Assembly: GCA_001599595.1 (NCBI GenBank)
Contig: BCHH01000008.1
Span: forward strand, 850,220 to 914,219
Direction of reading: 5' to 3'
From: Beverwykella pulmonaria
Taxonomy: Eukaryota; Ascomycota; Dothideomycetes; Pleosporales; Melanommataceae
Length of the DNA: 64,000 nt
Shown here: piece by piece, positions 39,265-50,950 of the stretch
Layout of the letters: each line of letters opens with the position of its first letter
Numbering within the stretch: the first letter of the stretch is position 1
Made by a program: the position numbers and the translations under genes
Notes under the pieces: generated by a model
What the model saw: the letters and a program-made list of their open reading frames with translations, nothing else
The model's database searches: none
What the model was told of the DNA's origin: nothing

Positions 39265-39636
39265 GGATGAAAACGAGGCAGGATGAAAACGAGGCAGGAT
39301 GAAAACGAGGCAGGATGAAAACGAGGCAGGATGAAAACGAGGCAGGATGAAAACGAGGCAGGATGAAAACNNNNNNNNNNNNNNNNNNNNNNNNNNNNNN
39401 NNNNNNNNNNNNNNNNNNNNNNNNNNNNNNNNNNNNNNNNNNNNNNNNNNNNNNNNNNNNNNNNNNNNNNAGGCAGGATGAAAACGAGGCAGGATGAAAA
39501 CGAGGCAGGATGAAAACGAGGCAGGATGAAAACGAGGCAGGATGAAAACGAGGCAGGATGAAAACAAGGCAGGATGAAAACGAGGCAGGACGAAAACGGG
39601 GCAGGATGAAAACGGGGCAGGATGAAAACGAGGCAG
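39265..39636. repeat. 16-bp minisatellite array, unit ggatgaaaacgaggca
   Basis: Near-perfect tandem copies run from 39265 to the gap and from 39471 to about 39636, with variants only at the right end (AACAAGG, GACGAAAACGGGG, AGTATGA). As the unit is 16 bp, the plus strand meets TGA every 48 nt, while the minus strand stays open in every frame; the resulting Phe/His/Pro-rich minus frame is not taken as a gene. Copy number is unknown because an assembly gap lies inside. Confidence 0.95.
39371..39470. other. Assembly gap of 100 N
   Basis: Exactly 100 undetermined bases inside the minisatellite. A round 100 usually marks a gap of unknown size, so the array is probably longer than shown. Confidence 0.99.
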
Positions 39637-40958
39637 TATGATTTAGATGAAGATGAGGAGAAAGAGATGGAGACGTTGGAAATAGGCTTTTCAGGCGATA
39701 GAGTTGTACTTGGGCAGTGCGCCGAGAATATGGGTATGGAAGATCTTGGTCTACATTTTGGAAGAGAGGATAGATGGGATGCTCGTGGTTGAGCGGATAG
39801 CGCTTTAGGCTCGCATTTATACTTCTCTCGGGGAATTTAGAATGCGTACTGACAGCCCTTCATGCTAAACGCAAGAAAAGCATTAGAAGAACGACACCCA
39901 TTAGACAGGCATCCTTCACTTAAACCCGCTTGCTTACTTCCCATTCCCACAAATCCGCTATCTCACCCCTACAGTCCAACCCGAAGACCTACTCGCCTAC
40001 TGCCCTCATCACATATCATAAATTGAATTCACGGAGCATCTCATAAAGTACAACACAATTGCCTTCTTCCTCGCCGCATTATCGGTACCCAGTACTTGTA
40101 TCCACATCCCAACAGTACATTTCGGTCTCAGCTCCGCAATCAAAGCCGCAATGAAGAAATTACGAGACCGGATTGCTTTGGCGTGTTGCAGACGAAAGCT
40201 TGGAGATGTACGTTGGATTGATTGGTGGTCCTGTGTTATTCGAGGCGTGGAAAATGACCAGCGTGCCCCAAAACGAGTAAGCGCCCACATCTGGCGAATT
40301 GCAATGCAGTGGTGATTAGCACGTTGTGACACAGTCGAAAGTGTGTTGGTACGCCGCTTCGTAGGACGGGCTGTAGGGTATCGTAGCAGACCGGTACCAT
40401 TGATGCATGTACCTTGTAGGATTTAATAGCGATTTCATACCGGCCGTTATAATTGAAATTCATTCTACATGATCGTTCCGCAGATTTATTCTCCTACTCT
40501 CTACTAATTCTGGGCTAATTATATATTCAACCAAAAACCAAGACGCATAGCGTGGCGCTAGAGCTAGAGGATGGCTCCTGATTAGCTACATACCCTAGCC
40601 ATCATTCCTGCACGGACCTGAAACTTCCCGAAAACACTTTTGCAGGCCTTGTAAGGCGGTAAAAAACCTTAAAAAAAGCTGATAAAGTAGCTTTTAAGCT
40701 AACTGATCTATCATCTAAAGCCCCGTCAAGATCGACAGTTATACGTCTTGATTTTGACTTGATTGTAAAACCTGTAGAAGATCAGCTCTGGCAACAGCGC
40801 CCTGCACCAACACAAGCATAAAACGCTAGCCCCAAATAGGACGCTGCTCGCTTCCGCCACTCATGCGGACAGTCTTGCACTGCCATCCGACCGCCGGCTG
40901 ATTACTGAATGATATTTGAACACACGATTCGTACATCGCATATCGTATGCAAATTTGA

Positions 40959-41530
40959 CTACGACGGAAATGGCCAGCGCTGGACAGCAGTAATCAACGG
41001 ATTTTGAGGTACTTTCTAGAAGAGGAAATTCGGGCCCGGTTTGAGAACAGTAAGAGAGTGGCGTATGTGTAGGCAACATTAACTCTTTTAAGAAAGCTAA
41101 TGCGACAATGAAAAGTTTGCTTGAATGCCATTGCATTAGATATTATTTGGCTACGACGGAAATGGCCAGCGCTGGACAGCAGCAATCAACGGATTTTTGG
41201 GTACTTGCCAGAAGAGGAAAAATAAGGCCTTGCGTGAGAACAGTGAGAGTGGAGTAGGCGGATGTAGCATAAACTCTTTTAAGGAAGCTGCTGTGTCACC
41301 GAAAAATTGGCTTGCCTGATGCTGATATAGACATCTTGTGGCTACGACGGAAATGGCATGCGCTGGACAACAGTGATCGATGGTGTCTGGCTATATACTA
41401 GAAGAGGAAAACTCAGGTCCTGTCACAGCATGATTACAAGCCGTAGACATTAATTTTTTGAAAAAGAAAATGCTGTCCCAAAGAAAACTTCTCCGTGATC
41501 ATTGATGCAGAACGAAAGGAGAAATCATTC
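40959..41530. repeat. Three tandem diverged units of about 191 bp
   Basis: Units start with ctacgacggaaatggc at 40959, 41151 and 41342 (spacing 192 and 191). Each carries, in order, the GCGCTGGACA block, a block ending TAGAAGAGGAAA or CAGAAGAGGAAA, and a run like AACTCTTTTAAG. Copies 1 and 2 contain the perfect palindrome CCAGCGCTGG; copy 3 has a changed left half. No open frame is shared. It could be a small satellite or repeated structural sequence; function unknown. Confidence 0.8.
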
Positions 41531-41961
41531 CATGCCACTCAAAACGCAATAGTAGTAATTATGATCAAATGCACCTTGTCCATTCTATGGAAAGCAGTGC
41601 TCGTGAGCTGTTTCACGAACAACCTTACTATCCTCGGTTCATTCCGTCCGTCCAACCGGATGTACAGCGCAGGTCGGTCCAATCCGGAAGGATCTCCGAT
41701 CCAGTCCTAAATATACGCCCCGCCTATCCAACAACAGCCAACAAAGGAGTGTAGGTTTAACGGCGCAAAAAACAATAACCCAAGAATGTATTCCATTCTG
41801 TCGTAAAAGATCCAAGACAGTTGCCAACCCGCTGGCCAAAATGATGATCCTATCCAAGAGATTGTAGAACGCCAGTCATTACGTTCATTATCCCCCTATA
41901 TATCATACAACAAAGCATCATTTTGGTACACATAACTCCCCATATCGGAATTCTCAAGCAT

Positions 41962-44006
41962 CTACACGGTAAAGTCCAGGAAGTCGTAGGAGGAGCCTGC
42001 GTCGAGGGAAGAAAATTCGCCCATTGCTTTCATCTCGAGATCAAACTGTGAGCAGGAGTTATCAGGCAAAGAGTTAAACAGGTCATCCAAATCGTCTTTG
42101 GGCTCCGCAGGCGATGTCGGCGGTGTACTGAAAGGATTCGACTGGACCGACGATTGGGATGGTGTAGATGAGCCCTTCAATGGACTTGACTGGACTGGTG
42201 GCTTCGAATCGGTCTGGGACCCTGAAGAAAATGGCCGGCTGTGTGCTGGCGACATTGGCGGTGTATGTGTTGACGTTTGTGAAAGCTGTTGGAATAGATT
42301 CATGGACACCATGTCGCCTGCAAAGGAACTCGAGGCATCGAAACTTGAGGTGTTGATGTTGGCATCGTCGGCGTATGGGCTGGACACGTGTTCAAAACTT
42401 AAATAAGATTAGCAAGTGAAGCATACAATCTAGCGAATGGGACATACTTGAATGGATCTGTTGATGCGCTCATATGATCGCCGAAGCTAGTTGTCTCAGT
42501 TAACAGGCTCGGAAGTTCCCGAGATTGCAAAAGATCATATTCTGCAAGAGACGGCGGTGGTGATTTTGTGTCAGAAGGAGGCGAGCCTGCAGAAACGGAA
42601 GACGCTGCGGAAGCTAGCCTTCGCCGTGTTTTGTGTGCCTTTTCTGCTCTATCTTCTAACTCTGGGCGGTTCTTCTTCGGTCTGCCGCGTTTTGCTTGTC
42701 GTCGTACGGCATCAGGGAATCCACCGACGCACATGCCGCGTTGGCGATGCCGAGTGAGAGCGTCTTGTCGAGCGAATTCAGCACTGCAAGGGCATTTGTA
42801 GGGCTTGGTTCCAGAGTGGATTTTGGCGTGTCGCTTGAGATCATGCTGGCGGACGAAGCATTTAGCACAATGGTTGCACCGATATTGTCTGTCTCCAAGA
42901 TGTGTCTGTACGTGCGAGCGTATGTTTTCTCGTCGTCCAAATGTTTTGCCGCAGTCTGGGTACATGCAGGTCCACTTGTTTGTCGTCGGATCTTGCTCGC
43001 TGATGTATCGTTGCACTTCTTCTGGAGAAATGCCAGTGTATTCAATGCTGGCATCAATATCAAGCTCAGTTAAAGCTGACGATTGAGAAATCGACTCTTC
43101 CATGGAAAATTGTGGCCCATTTTGATTGTTTGAAGCGCACTCAGATGGAAATGAAGCGGCCGTCTGCGAAAATACCATTTCTTGGGTTGGATTCTCTTCA
43201 ATCTTCTCTAAAAACATTTGTACTGATTTTTGAAGGGGCGAGGACATGGGAGACGGTGAGAGTGCGTCAGACGTGTAATATGAGGATGATTCGTAGCCCA
43301 TATCCGTGTCTGGGTTTTCAAAGTCGAAAGTCATGGCGCTTGACGTGGGCTCGAAGTTGATGCTTGCCAGGTCAGAGAAGTTGGGAGGAAGTCGGGCCGA
43401 CTCGAGTGACACATGACTGGGTAACTGCACTAGTTTTTGAGGTGTCGCAGTTGGCGTTGGGAGAATATTAATAAAGACTTGTCCGTACGAGCCATACACC
43501 GACTGTATGTGCTCTTGGAGTTCTTTCATTTGCTCCTCGGTAGGAGGCTTTGCGGGAGAGAGAGGAGGCTGCTGGGGAGACTGCCCGCGGAGTGACCTGT
43601 GAGGGGTTCGGGGCGATGAGAGAGACTGCTGTACTGGGGATCGCAAAAAGGCGTCCTGGGGGCCCGGCTGGGCTTGGCTGTGCGTATGCGCTACTTGCAT
43701 TGTATGCTGTTGGTTTTGTCCTATGTTAGTATTACTTACCGTACTGTGCTCCTGCTTGAAGCATTGTTTGTCCAATGGTCCTGGGTTCATCTGGTCCGGG
43801 AACGGTCCTTGCTGGGGCATGTGGATGGTCTCGAGGTTCAAGCCTCGGAGATCAAGACTCATGCCCGACCGTTTTTGTCGCTGTTGTTGTAGGTTAGCAG
43901 GGAGTGGTCGTACTTGTGGGGCCTCGAATGCTGCTGGTGTTGAGTTCAGCCGACGGTGCTGTGTCCGTCGTCGCTGAATGCTCGAGGTATTATTTGTGGA
44001 CAGCAT
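41962..44006 (-). CDS. Swi5/Ace2-like C2H2 transcription factor
   Basis: Two exons on the minus strand, 44006-42448 and 42397-41962, give 664 residues; the 50-nt intron lies near the end (STDPF joined to NFEHVSSPYA). Three zinc fingers at about 347-426: C-x4-C-x12-H-x3-H, C-x2-C-x12-H-x3-H, and an atypical third finger with CPC and a final H-x5-C, the arrangement of Swi5/Ace2. KRGRPKK (439-445) follows, as in the nuclear-localisation/AT-hook segment of that group. The rest is Gln/Ser/Pro-rich with many SP or TP sites, consistent with control by cyclin-dependent kinase. In yeast Swi5 and Ace2 drive late-mitotic and G1 genes for cell separation; the function in this fungus is inferred by homology. 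Residues 90-100 correspond to a 33-nt segment with intron-like signals (see findings). Confidence 0.9.
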
Positions 44007-45311
<1,305 letters not shown>

Positions 45312-45861
45312 CCGGATCAGGGGATGCATCATGATGGAAATATGGGTTACGGCATTCACGGACAAAAATGGGATGGGCTCAATCGGTTTACTCCAATGTC
45401 GGACATGTAGTCGAACATGAATGGATCTTGACAAACACATTTCACCACCTGCTTGCCACTCTGATACCCCTCACCAAGGCGCACGTGATATGAGAGTCCT
45501 GTTTTCAAGGTTCTCTAGCATGACGAGAAATGCATATGCAACGTGTTGAGGAGAAATCTCGTTGAATGCACTTGTGCATGGAAGCTAATGTATTTGCTTT
45601 CCGATCACGGAGACCACAGTACGTTATAATGCAAGCATGCTCTCATTACTCATAACCATAATATATGCTGACTCCGCAGCTCCTAGCCGTCAATGCAGAT
45701 GATATCATGCAAACCTAAAATTCCCACAGGCCATTCCTAGCAATCTTGTGGCGGCCTCCCATGCATGCAAGTCTCCCGCTAATTCGAATGTCCAAATCCA
45801 CTCTACAAGTGTATCTTGTTGAAATGCCCTTCACATCTACCTTTCGCTTCCGCGTTATTGT
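45312..45861. other. Intergenic, convergent 3' flanks
   Basis: 550 bp between the ends of the ubiquitin-S27a and allantoinase genes. A/T-rich; no gene seen. If the final GTGAGT of the allantoinase frame (45868-45873) is used as a donor, a short last exon could lie here. Confidence 0.4.
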
Positions 45862-47571
45862 TCATTTACTCACCTTTCTCGGCTCAAGCAACAACTTGCC
45901 ACTCGGGCCCGCCTTCTCCATAAAACCCTCTTCGCGGCTAAAGATCTGCTGCCCTCTAAGCCAAGTCTCCCTGACGACGCCTTTGAGCGTCTTGTTCTCG
46001 TACGGCGAGACCTTGTTCCTGAAGAGCATGGTGCTGGGCTCGACCTGCACATGATTAGCAACCTACAATAGCCACCAAGAAGAAAATATCTAGACTTACC
46101 ATGAACTCCGCCTCGTCATCAAAAACCACCACATCAGCATCAAACCCAACCGCTAAATCCCCCTTACTCCTCTCCAGCCCAACCTGCTTCGCTGTATTCT
46201 TACAGCACCAACGCACCACTTCCTCGACACTAAAATTCTCATCGCGTTTCAGTCCCTCCGTCCAGAGAATAGGGAGCCCAAGGCCCACACTCGAAATGCC
46301 GCCCCAGGCCGAGAAGAAATCGCCTTTCTCCTCGGGGCCCTCTTCCTCGCCTTCTGAGCTCTCGCAGCTTTCGCAATCCTTGGTGTGCTCTTCTTTCCGC
46401 TTACTTTCCTGCTTGGGCGCGTAGGCAGCGGGGAGGAGTTTGATGTTAGGCGTGCAGGGCGAGTGGTCTGAGACGACGGTCTTTATGACGCCGTCGGCTT
46501 CGTCTTGGAGGAGTTCTTCCCAGAGGCCGTCTTGGTTGTTCTGCGAGCGGATGGGCGGACAGCATTTGTGCCGTGTGTCACCCTCTTTGATGGCTTCAGC
46601 CGCGAGCGCGAGATAGTGGAAACATGTTTCGGCAGTGATCTTGATGCCTTGGGCGCGGGCTTCGCGGAGCTGAGGGATCGCTTCTATAGCGGAGAGGTGC
46701 ACAATGTGGAGTTGGAGTTCTGGCGCTAGGTGCGCTAGGGAGAGGATCTCAGCGATGGCGTAGGTTTCAAAGGCTGGTGGCCGGGAGTCGAGGAATGTGG
46801 AGTAGGCGGTTAGGGGGCCGGAGGGGGCAAGTGGTGGGAAGGCACGTTGAACGTCGTCGCCGACTGAGGCGGTGATGGGTGGGATCATTTCGGCGTGGAA
46901 CATGAGGGTTGTTGCGGAGTCCTTTAGGGCAAGCATGACTTTCTCGATGTCGATGGATGTTACAGCAGGGAACTCTTCGACCTTGAGGTAGGTTAGCATA
47001 ATAGTCATATGTACAAGCGAGCTCGAGAAGGGATGCATACTCCGCTATCGATCAGAAATCCCTTGAAGCCTCTGACGCCTTCCTTGACCAGGCCCTTTAG
47101 CTCATCTGCATTGCCGGGTACTATGCCTCCGTAGAAGCCTACATCGACCCAGCACTTCCCCTTGGCAGCCTCAATCTTGATCTTTAGGTTCTCCACGGTG
47201 GTGGTGGGAGGGATGGCATTCAGTGGCATGTCAACGACAGTAGTCACACCTCCGAAAGCAGCAGCTCGAGTGCCAGACCAGAAGCCCTCCCATTCTGTGC
47301 GTCCAGGCTCATTCAAATGTACGTGAGCATCAACAAGACCCGGAAGTAGAATGAGAGGCGAGTAGTCGGTGTAAGCGGTTCCTTCCGGGAAGTCGGTGCG
47401 CTTGAGCACTGAATGGAAAATAGAGGTGATCTTTCCGGTGGTGTTTGATATGACAATGGTAGCTTCAGTAAGGCGGCCTGCAACGACAGCTCTTGAGGAA
47501 GCTAGCACTGTGATGGGCTGGTGAGGGATGCTATGGGCAGCCGGAGGAGGCGTGGTTGCGTGAGGAGCCAT
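45862..47571 (-). CDS. DAL1: Allantoinase
   Basis: Three exons on the minus strand, 47571-47041, 46981-46100 and 46044-45862, give 531 residues; introns of 59 and 55 nt. It belongs to the cyclic amidohydrolase superfamily: metal ligands in [11 protein letters not shown] (H83, H85), the Lys to be carboxylated in [11 protein letters not shown] (K170), FHAE (H206), IVHLSA (H272) and the Asp-His in [11 protein letters not shown] (348-358). The enzyme opens the hydantoin ring of allantoin to allantoate in purine and ureide use as nitrogen source, in cytosol or peroxisome. An insertion of about 30 residues (368-397), very acidic and with CESC, sits just after the SDHSPC motif. The C-terminus may extend by another exon because the stop follows a GTGAGT. 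No other purine-degradation genes are adjacent. Confidence 0.92.
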
Positions 47572-49447
47572 GTTGATGAATAGGTTGTGAAGAATGAAGA
47601 GATTGAAAGAAGTAAGTGTGTATTTCGGATTGTGGTTCCGATTGCGGAAGGTCAAGAGCTATATATACTCGGAACTGGTCGGCAGATGCTTTGGGACAGG
47701 GTCGTGAGATAAGTGGGGAGATAAGCAAGAAGACGGTGTGGTGTTGAGTCAAAGAGGAATGCGAGTCGAGAGAAAAACCAAGACAGAGTCAAGGTGTTTG
47801 AATATGTAGTAGACGTGATAGACAAAGAAAGTATGCTCAGGAACAGGAAGCCAAAGCAAACGAAAACCTGGGGTACAGCAGTCCTTATCAACCCACCACA
47901 CGATCCATGCGGGAGGTATCTGAAATCCATGAGCGAAATCTGTTTCCCCCGGACTTGGAATCCTCCAACGTCGGGGAGAGGCCATTGCAAGGGCAACAGA
48001 CCGCCTCTTACTCGATAGAAACTGAAAGCGCCCTGATTATGTGAGGTTATCGAGACCACCTTGCCGGAATCCGCGTGCTGGCTCCCGTTGGTCCCCGACG
48101 AATATTGTGCTGTGTGGAGCATGCGTTGAGGCTTGGGAGATAAGAACACACAGAGGTGACCATTGAAAGGGCTCGGTCCGGATCGCTACAAAGGGGGCTA
48201 GCGCAAGTTTAGCCGAGCTCAACGCTGTGCGAACGCTTCCGTGACAGCTCTTCTATGCTCTTCTCGACGAGGAGGAAGTTTCTTCCTCGACCCATGATGG
48301 CCTCTTGATTCTGAGCTAGAGTTATTCGGGGCAATTAGGAGACGGTGCCGGGGGTTCCGACGAGGAGAGCCGTCAGCAGTACCACAACGCAGCCGTATTA
48401 CTCGATAGAAACTGTTCCCATCGAGTCACCGCAACCGCAACCGCATCACCACAGTTTACCGCACAGCTAGTCGCAATGCTAAGACTTTATTTCGTCGGAG
48501 CTGATCGCATGACGTCTTGAGACTGGGGACAACTGGCTCGACCGTGAAGATGATGGTCTCGAGTGTCGACGACGCTGCCCTGTTGCTATTCAGCGCTCAT
48601 ACAAATGAGGCCATCACCTGTTCGTTATTCTAGACAGGCTGTGCTTCCAACACAACAATTACTTGTGACTAAATATTGAATAGAGCTCGAGTTTTGAAAA
48701 ATATGGCCGAGGAGATGCATCATGGTCGTTGAAAGTGCTCGGTGAGTTAAGCCGGTTGCGATCGAGTAATGGATTGTTAAACAAGCCTCCGAAGTCCACA
48801 CTGCGTTAGTAGCACACCAAATAGCACAAGGAGGACACTCAACAGCCGCGATTCTCGTCATCGTGTGCATTTTCGATACCAAAAGACTGCACGAGATCGA
48901 GCACATTGGTCAAAAGACCCGCACGCGCTTCGCAAAAGATCCGGATATAGTTTCTCGTCTCGTTATGTGGCATCAGACCGCTGTTTCTGTTACGTTGCAG
49001 ATCAGCCGTTCCGACATTTCACGAGAACACGTTCAACAGGGGTATTCGACAGGCCTGCTGCAGGCTATCACCTCTGCGCGGGCTTTCCAGCAAGATGGAA
49101 AGAAGAATCAACTTAGCCTACTAGTTACCCTTGTTCTGGCCAGCAATGCCTTTGCGTTAGATCTTTGAAATGCTTGCCCCATTTTCATAGACGCACAGGG
49201 GATGATGTTACGAAGTCAGCTAATTCACCAGGACCAGAGGCAAATGGGAGGGAGTCAACCGATTTGTAAGATTGAGATTAAAGAAAGAATGTGAAAAGGT
49301 GTGTTTCTTAATGAGTATTTAAATGCCGACAATAATATTACAGGACACAATCTCCCGCAGGCAGGAAAATATGTGCCTCTGATGTAGATCCGCGAATAGA
49401 TACAAGTCCTTTTGTTTCATGCGAAGGTTATGCCAATCGATCTCCAT
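47572..49447. other. Intergenic upstream of allantoinase
   Basis: 1.9 kb with no recognisable gene. The right half is the 3' flank of the DUF1917 gene. A perfect 17-bp direct repeat (ttactcgatagaaactg) lies at 48008-48024 and 48398-48414. The left end must carry the allantoinase promoter. Confidence 0.45.
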
Positions 49448-50597
49448 TCAGGTTGACTGGAAGAACCCATTGAGTGTCGCCTGCTTCTTCTGCGGAATGG
49501 GCTTCGGTTTGGGAAAGTTTGCTTCAGCGAGCATCTTCAGGCTCGAATGGAGACTGGCTTGCAATCCATACTCGGCGGCGTTCTCCCTGTAAATGTCGAG
49601 CAATGTATACGGTTCTGACTTGTAGTAGATCCCCCTTCCAGAGCCGACAAGGCCCATCGCGACCAGCTCTTGGAGGACTCGCAGAACGTCGTTGGTGTCA
49701 CGAAAGTCTTTGGTGTAGACGCAAATCAGTCTTTTGGTCGACTTGCCGTCGTCCGGAGCAACTTTTGCAGTTGGACCTAGTCGGTTGTTGATGACAGCTT
49801 CAACAACTAGCCGCCAGACACGAGTAACATCTTCTAAGGCAGGGAAAAGCATCCACTGACGTGTTGTTAATACAGCATGTATCATATTGAAGACGCTCTT
49901 ACTTGCCTTTCCTGATAGAAGGTTCGTCTCTATCGCCAAATCATAGATACGTTGCTGGAGATGCTTGCTCTCCTCGTTCAACAATCGCGTAATGGTCGCT
50001 TTAGATTCTAGAGAGCCTTCATTTTGGATAGCATGTCTGGTCTGGAGAGATTGCTCGAGTAACTGGAATCCGCGAGGCCGGAACTCATCTAGCCTAGGCC
50101 ATTTTGAGTCCCCATGGCTATCGCGATGCGGATTAGAAACCCAGATCCATTCGTAACAGTCACCAGAAGTAGTGAGAGGAGGAAGACGTGTGATGAAATC
50201 GTCCACGGACTCCCGCAGCTGCCACGAATCGGGGCATCCTTCGCGGCTATTGAACAAGTCGGGCGGCGGTATGGCTCGCGTTTTGGAGAGAAGGACGTTG
50301 AGATCTTTACTGTGTGCTTGCCAAGCATGTTTGATATTGAAATCGTCACAAAGCGAATGCTGGTGTTCTTGCTCGTCTTCGTCGCCTTGAGTTAACATTA
50401 GCGATGTTGCACCAAGTTTGCCCCGCAGATGAATGGGAATAGGGAATAAATTCGTACCAGAGCGCAACGTGGAAACGAAGAGCAGGCAGTTGATAAAAGG
50501 CGAGGCAGCAATTACAGCATCGACGTAGATACATACCGTAAAAACTCGAATCATCAGAGATCCAGCCGTCCCCTGAAACCCGCTCCTCCTCTACCAT
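49448..50597 (-). CDS. DUF1917 / BLES03-like protein
   Basis: Three exons on the minus strand, 50597-50537, 50385-49907 and 49855-49448, give 315 residues. Exon 1 encodes MVEEERVSGDGWISDDSSFY and joins to GDEDEQEHQH. Intron 2 (49906-49856, 51 nt) has a GC donor in the consensus form AG|GCAAGT; it is in frame and free of stops, and its removal joins LLSGK to WMLFPALEDVTRVWRLVVEA, the form I expect for the family. The second half (NNRLGPTAKVAPDDG, LICVYTKDFRDTNDVLRVLQ, GRGIYYKSEPYTLLDI) is the conserved DUF1917 core, related to vertebrate BLES03/C11orf68 with an eIF4E-like fold. The function is not established. It ends QATLNGFF, which resembles a PCNA-interacting PIP box (Q-x-x-L-x-x-F-F); this is pattern reading only. 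Its promoter side carries one of the two duplicated segments. Confidence 0.8.
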
Positions 50598-50950
50598 CTT
50601 CCTCGTTGTGAAGGATATCCTTTCTCATGCCCTCAAGCTGAGATGGAAGCCAGAGTTGTATCAGGGTCGAGGTCGAAGCTTGCTCTCGGAGATTGCTCTT
50701 GGCACAATGACGGGCGAGCTCTCCAAATAACGTTAGGAATCGCGATGACCCTCCTCACCGCCTTCGTTCTGCCGTTCTCTTATGGTTGCTCAAAAGACCT
50801 TGCTACAAGCCTTTCATTGGCGAAATCCAAGTAAAAACTGAATAACGTTTGTTAACGTTTACTTAAATTTTAAATATATTTGCATTAGGTCTTGGCGTTA
50901 TAGTGCTTATCAAAACCTTGGAATAGATACTAATTACTATTTTACCCTAT
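50598..50950. other. Intergenic holding duplicated segment copy 1
   Basis: 353 bp between the DUF1917 start and the end of the 919-residue gene. It contains direct-repeat copy 1 (50636-50774) and then A/T-rich sequence. Confidence 0.6.
50636..50774 (+). repeat. Direct repeat copy 1, left flank of the 919-residue gene
   Basis: This matches 54010-54151 in the same orientation. Shared exact blocks in the same order are catgccctcaagct, ggcacaatgacg and ctcctcaccgcctt, with diverged sequence between them. The left end is 38 bp from the DUF1917 start codon. Confidence 0.85.

Larger units (their letters stand above)
38163..39792 (+). pseudogene. Decayed or highly fragmented plus-strand gene
   Basis: The left end has an ATG at 38163 opening MVSTRGTKRRSSNENIGAEN, then SLYKISARNN. 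From 38730 one frame reads GILILKASVG, then GYESGYTETIVIEDEEVG, interrupted by TAG 38784, TGA 38874 and TAG 38898. A second frame carries the coiled-coil-like HLHADLQDREAQIAAREAMF (to 39084). A third carries KREELEKREHQLRHLHFELR and GEPQMTQEEQGGQTLAGG, with one TAG before it, and runs into the minisatellite at 39265. After the repeats, QYDLDEDEEKEMETLEIGF to GREDRWDARG ends at TGA 39790-39792. The frame therefore shifts at least twice. It may instead be a multi-exon gene with introns I cannot place. Family unknown. Confidence 0.3.
37785..41961. other. Repeat-rich gene-poor interval
   Basis: The stretch contains the decayed plus-strand locus at 38163-39792, the 16-bp minisatellite with an assembly gap, and the tandem ~191-bp units at 40959-41530, all listed separately. 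Between 39.8 and 40.9 kb I see only short frames, A/T-rich sequence and a small stem (AAAGCT..AGCTTT at about 40675-40697). Confidence 0.45.

Noticed and set aside
39235..39567. Minus-strand frame of repeated FSSCLVFILPRFHPA units
   Set aside because: It is just the antisense reading of the 16-bp minisatellite, which is open in all minus frames by composition, and it crosses the run of N.
39770..39850. tRNA-like sequence (A-box-like TGGTTGAGCGG)
   Set aside because: No matching B box or acceptor stem follows; the bases overlap the end of a protein-like reading.
47652..48149. 165-codon minus-strand frame upstream of allantoinase
   Set aside because: No recognisable domain; composition typical of noncoding sequence, and it overlaps the expected allantoinase promoter.
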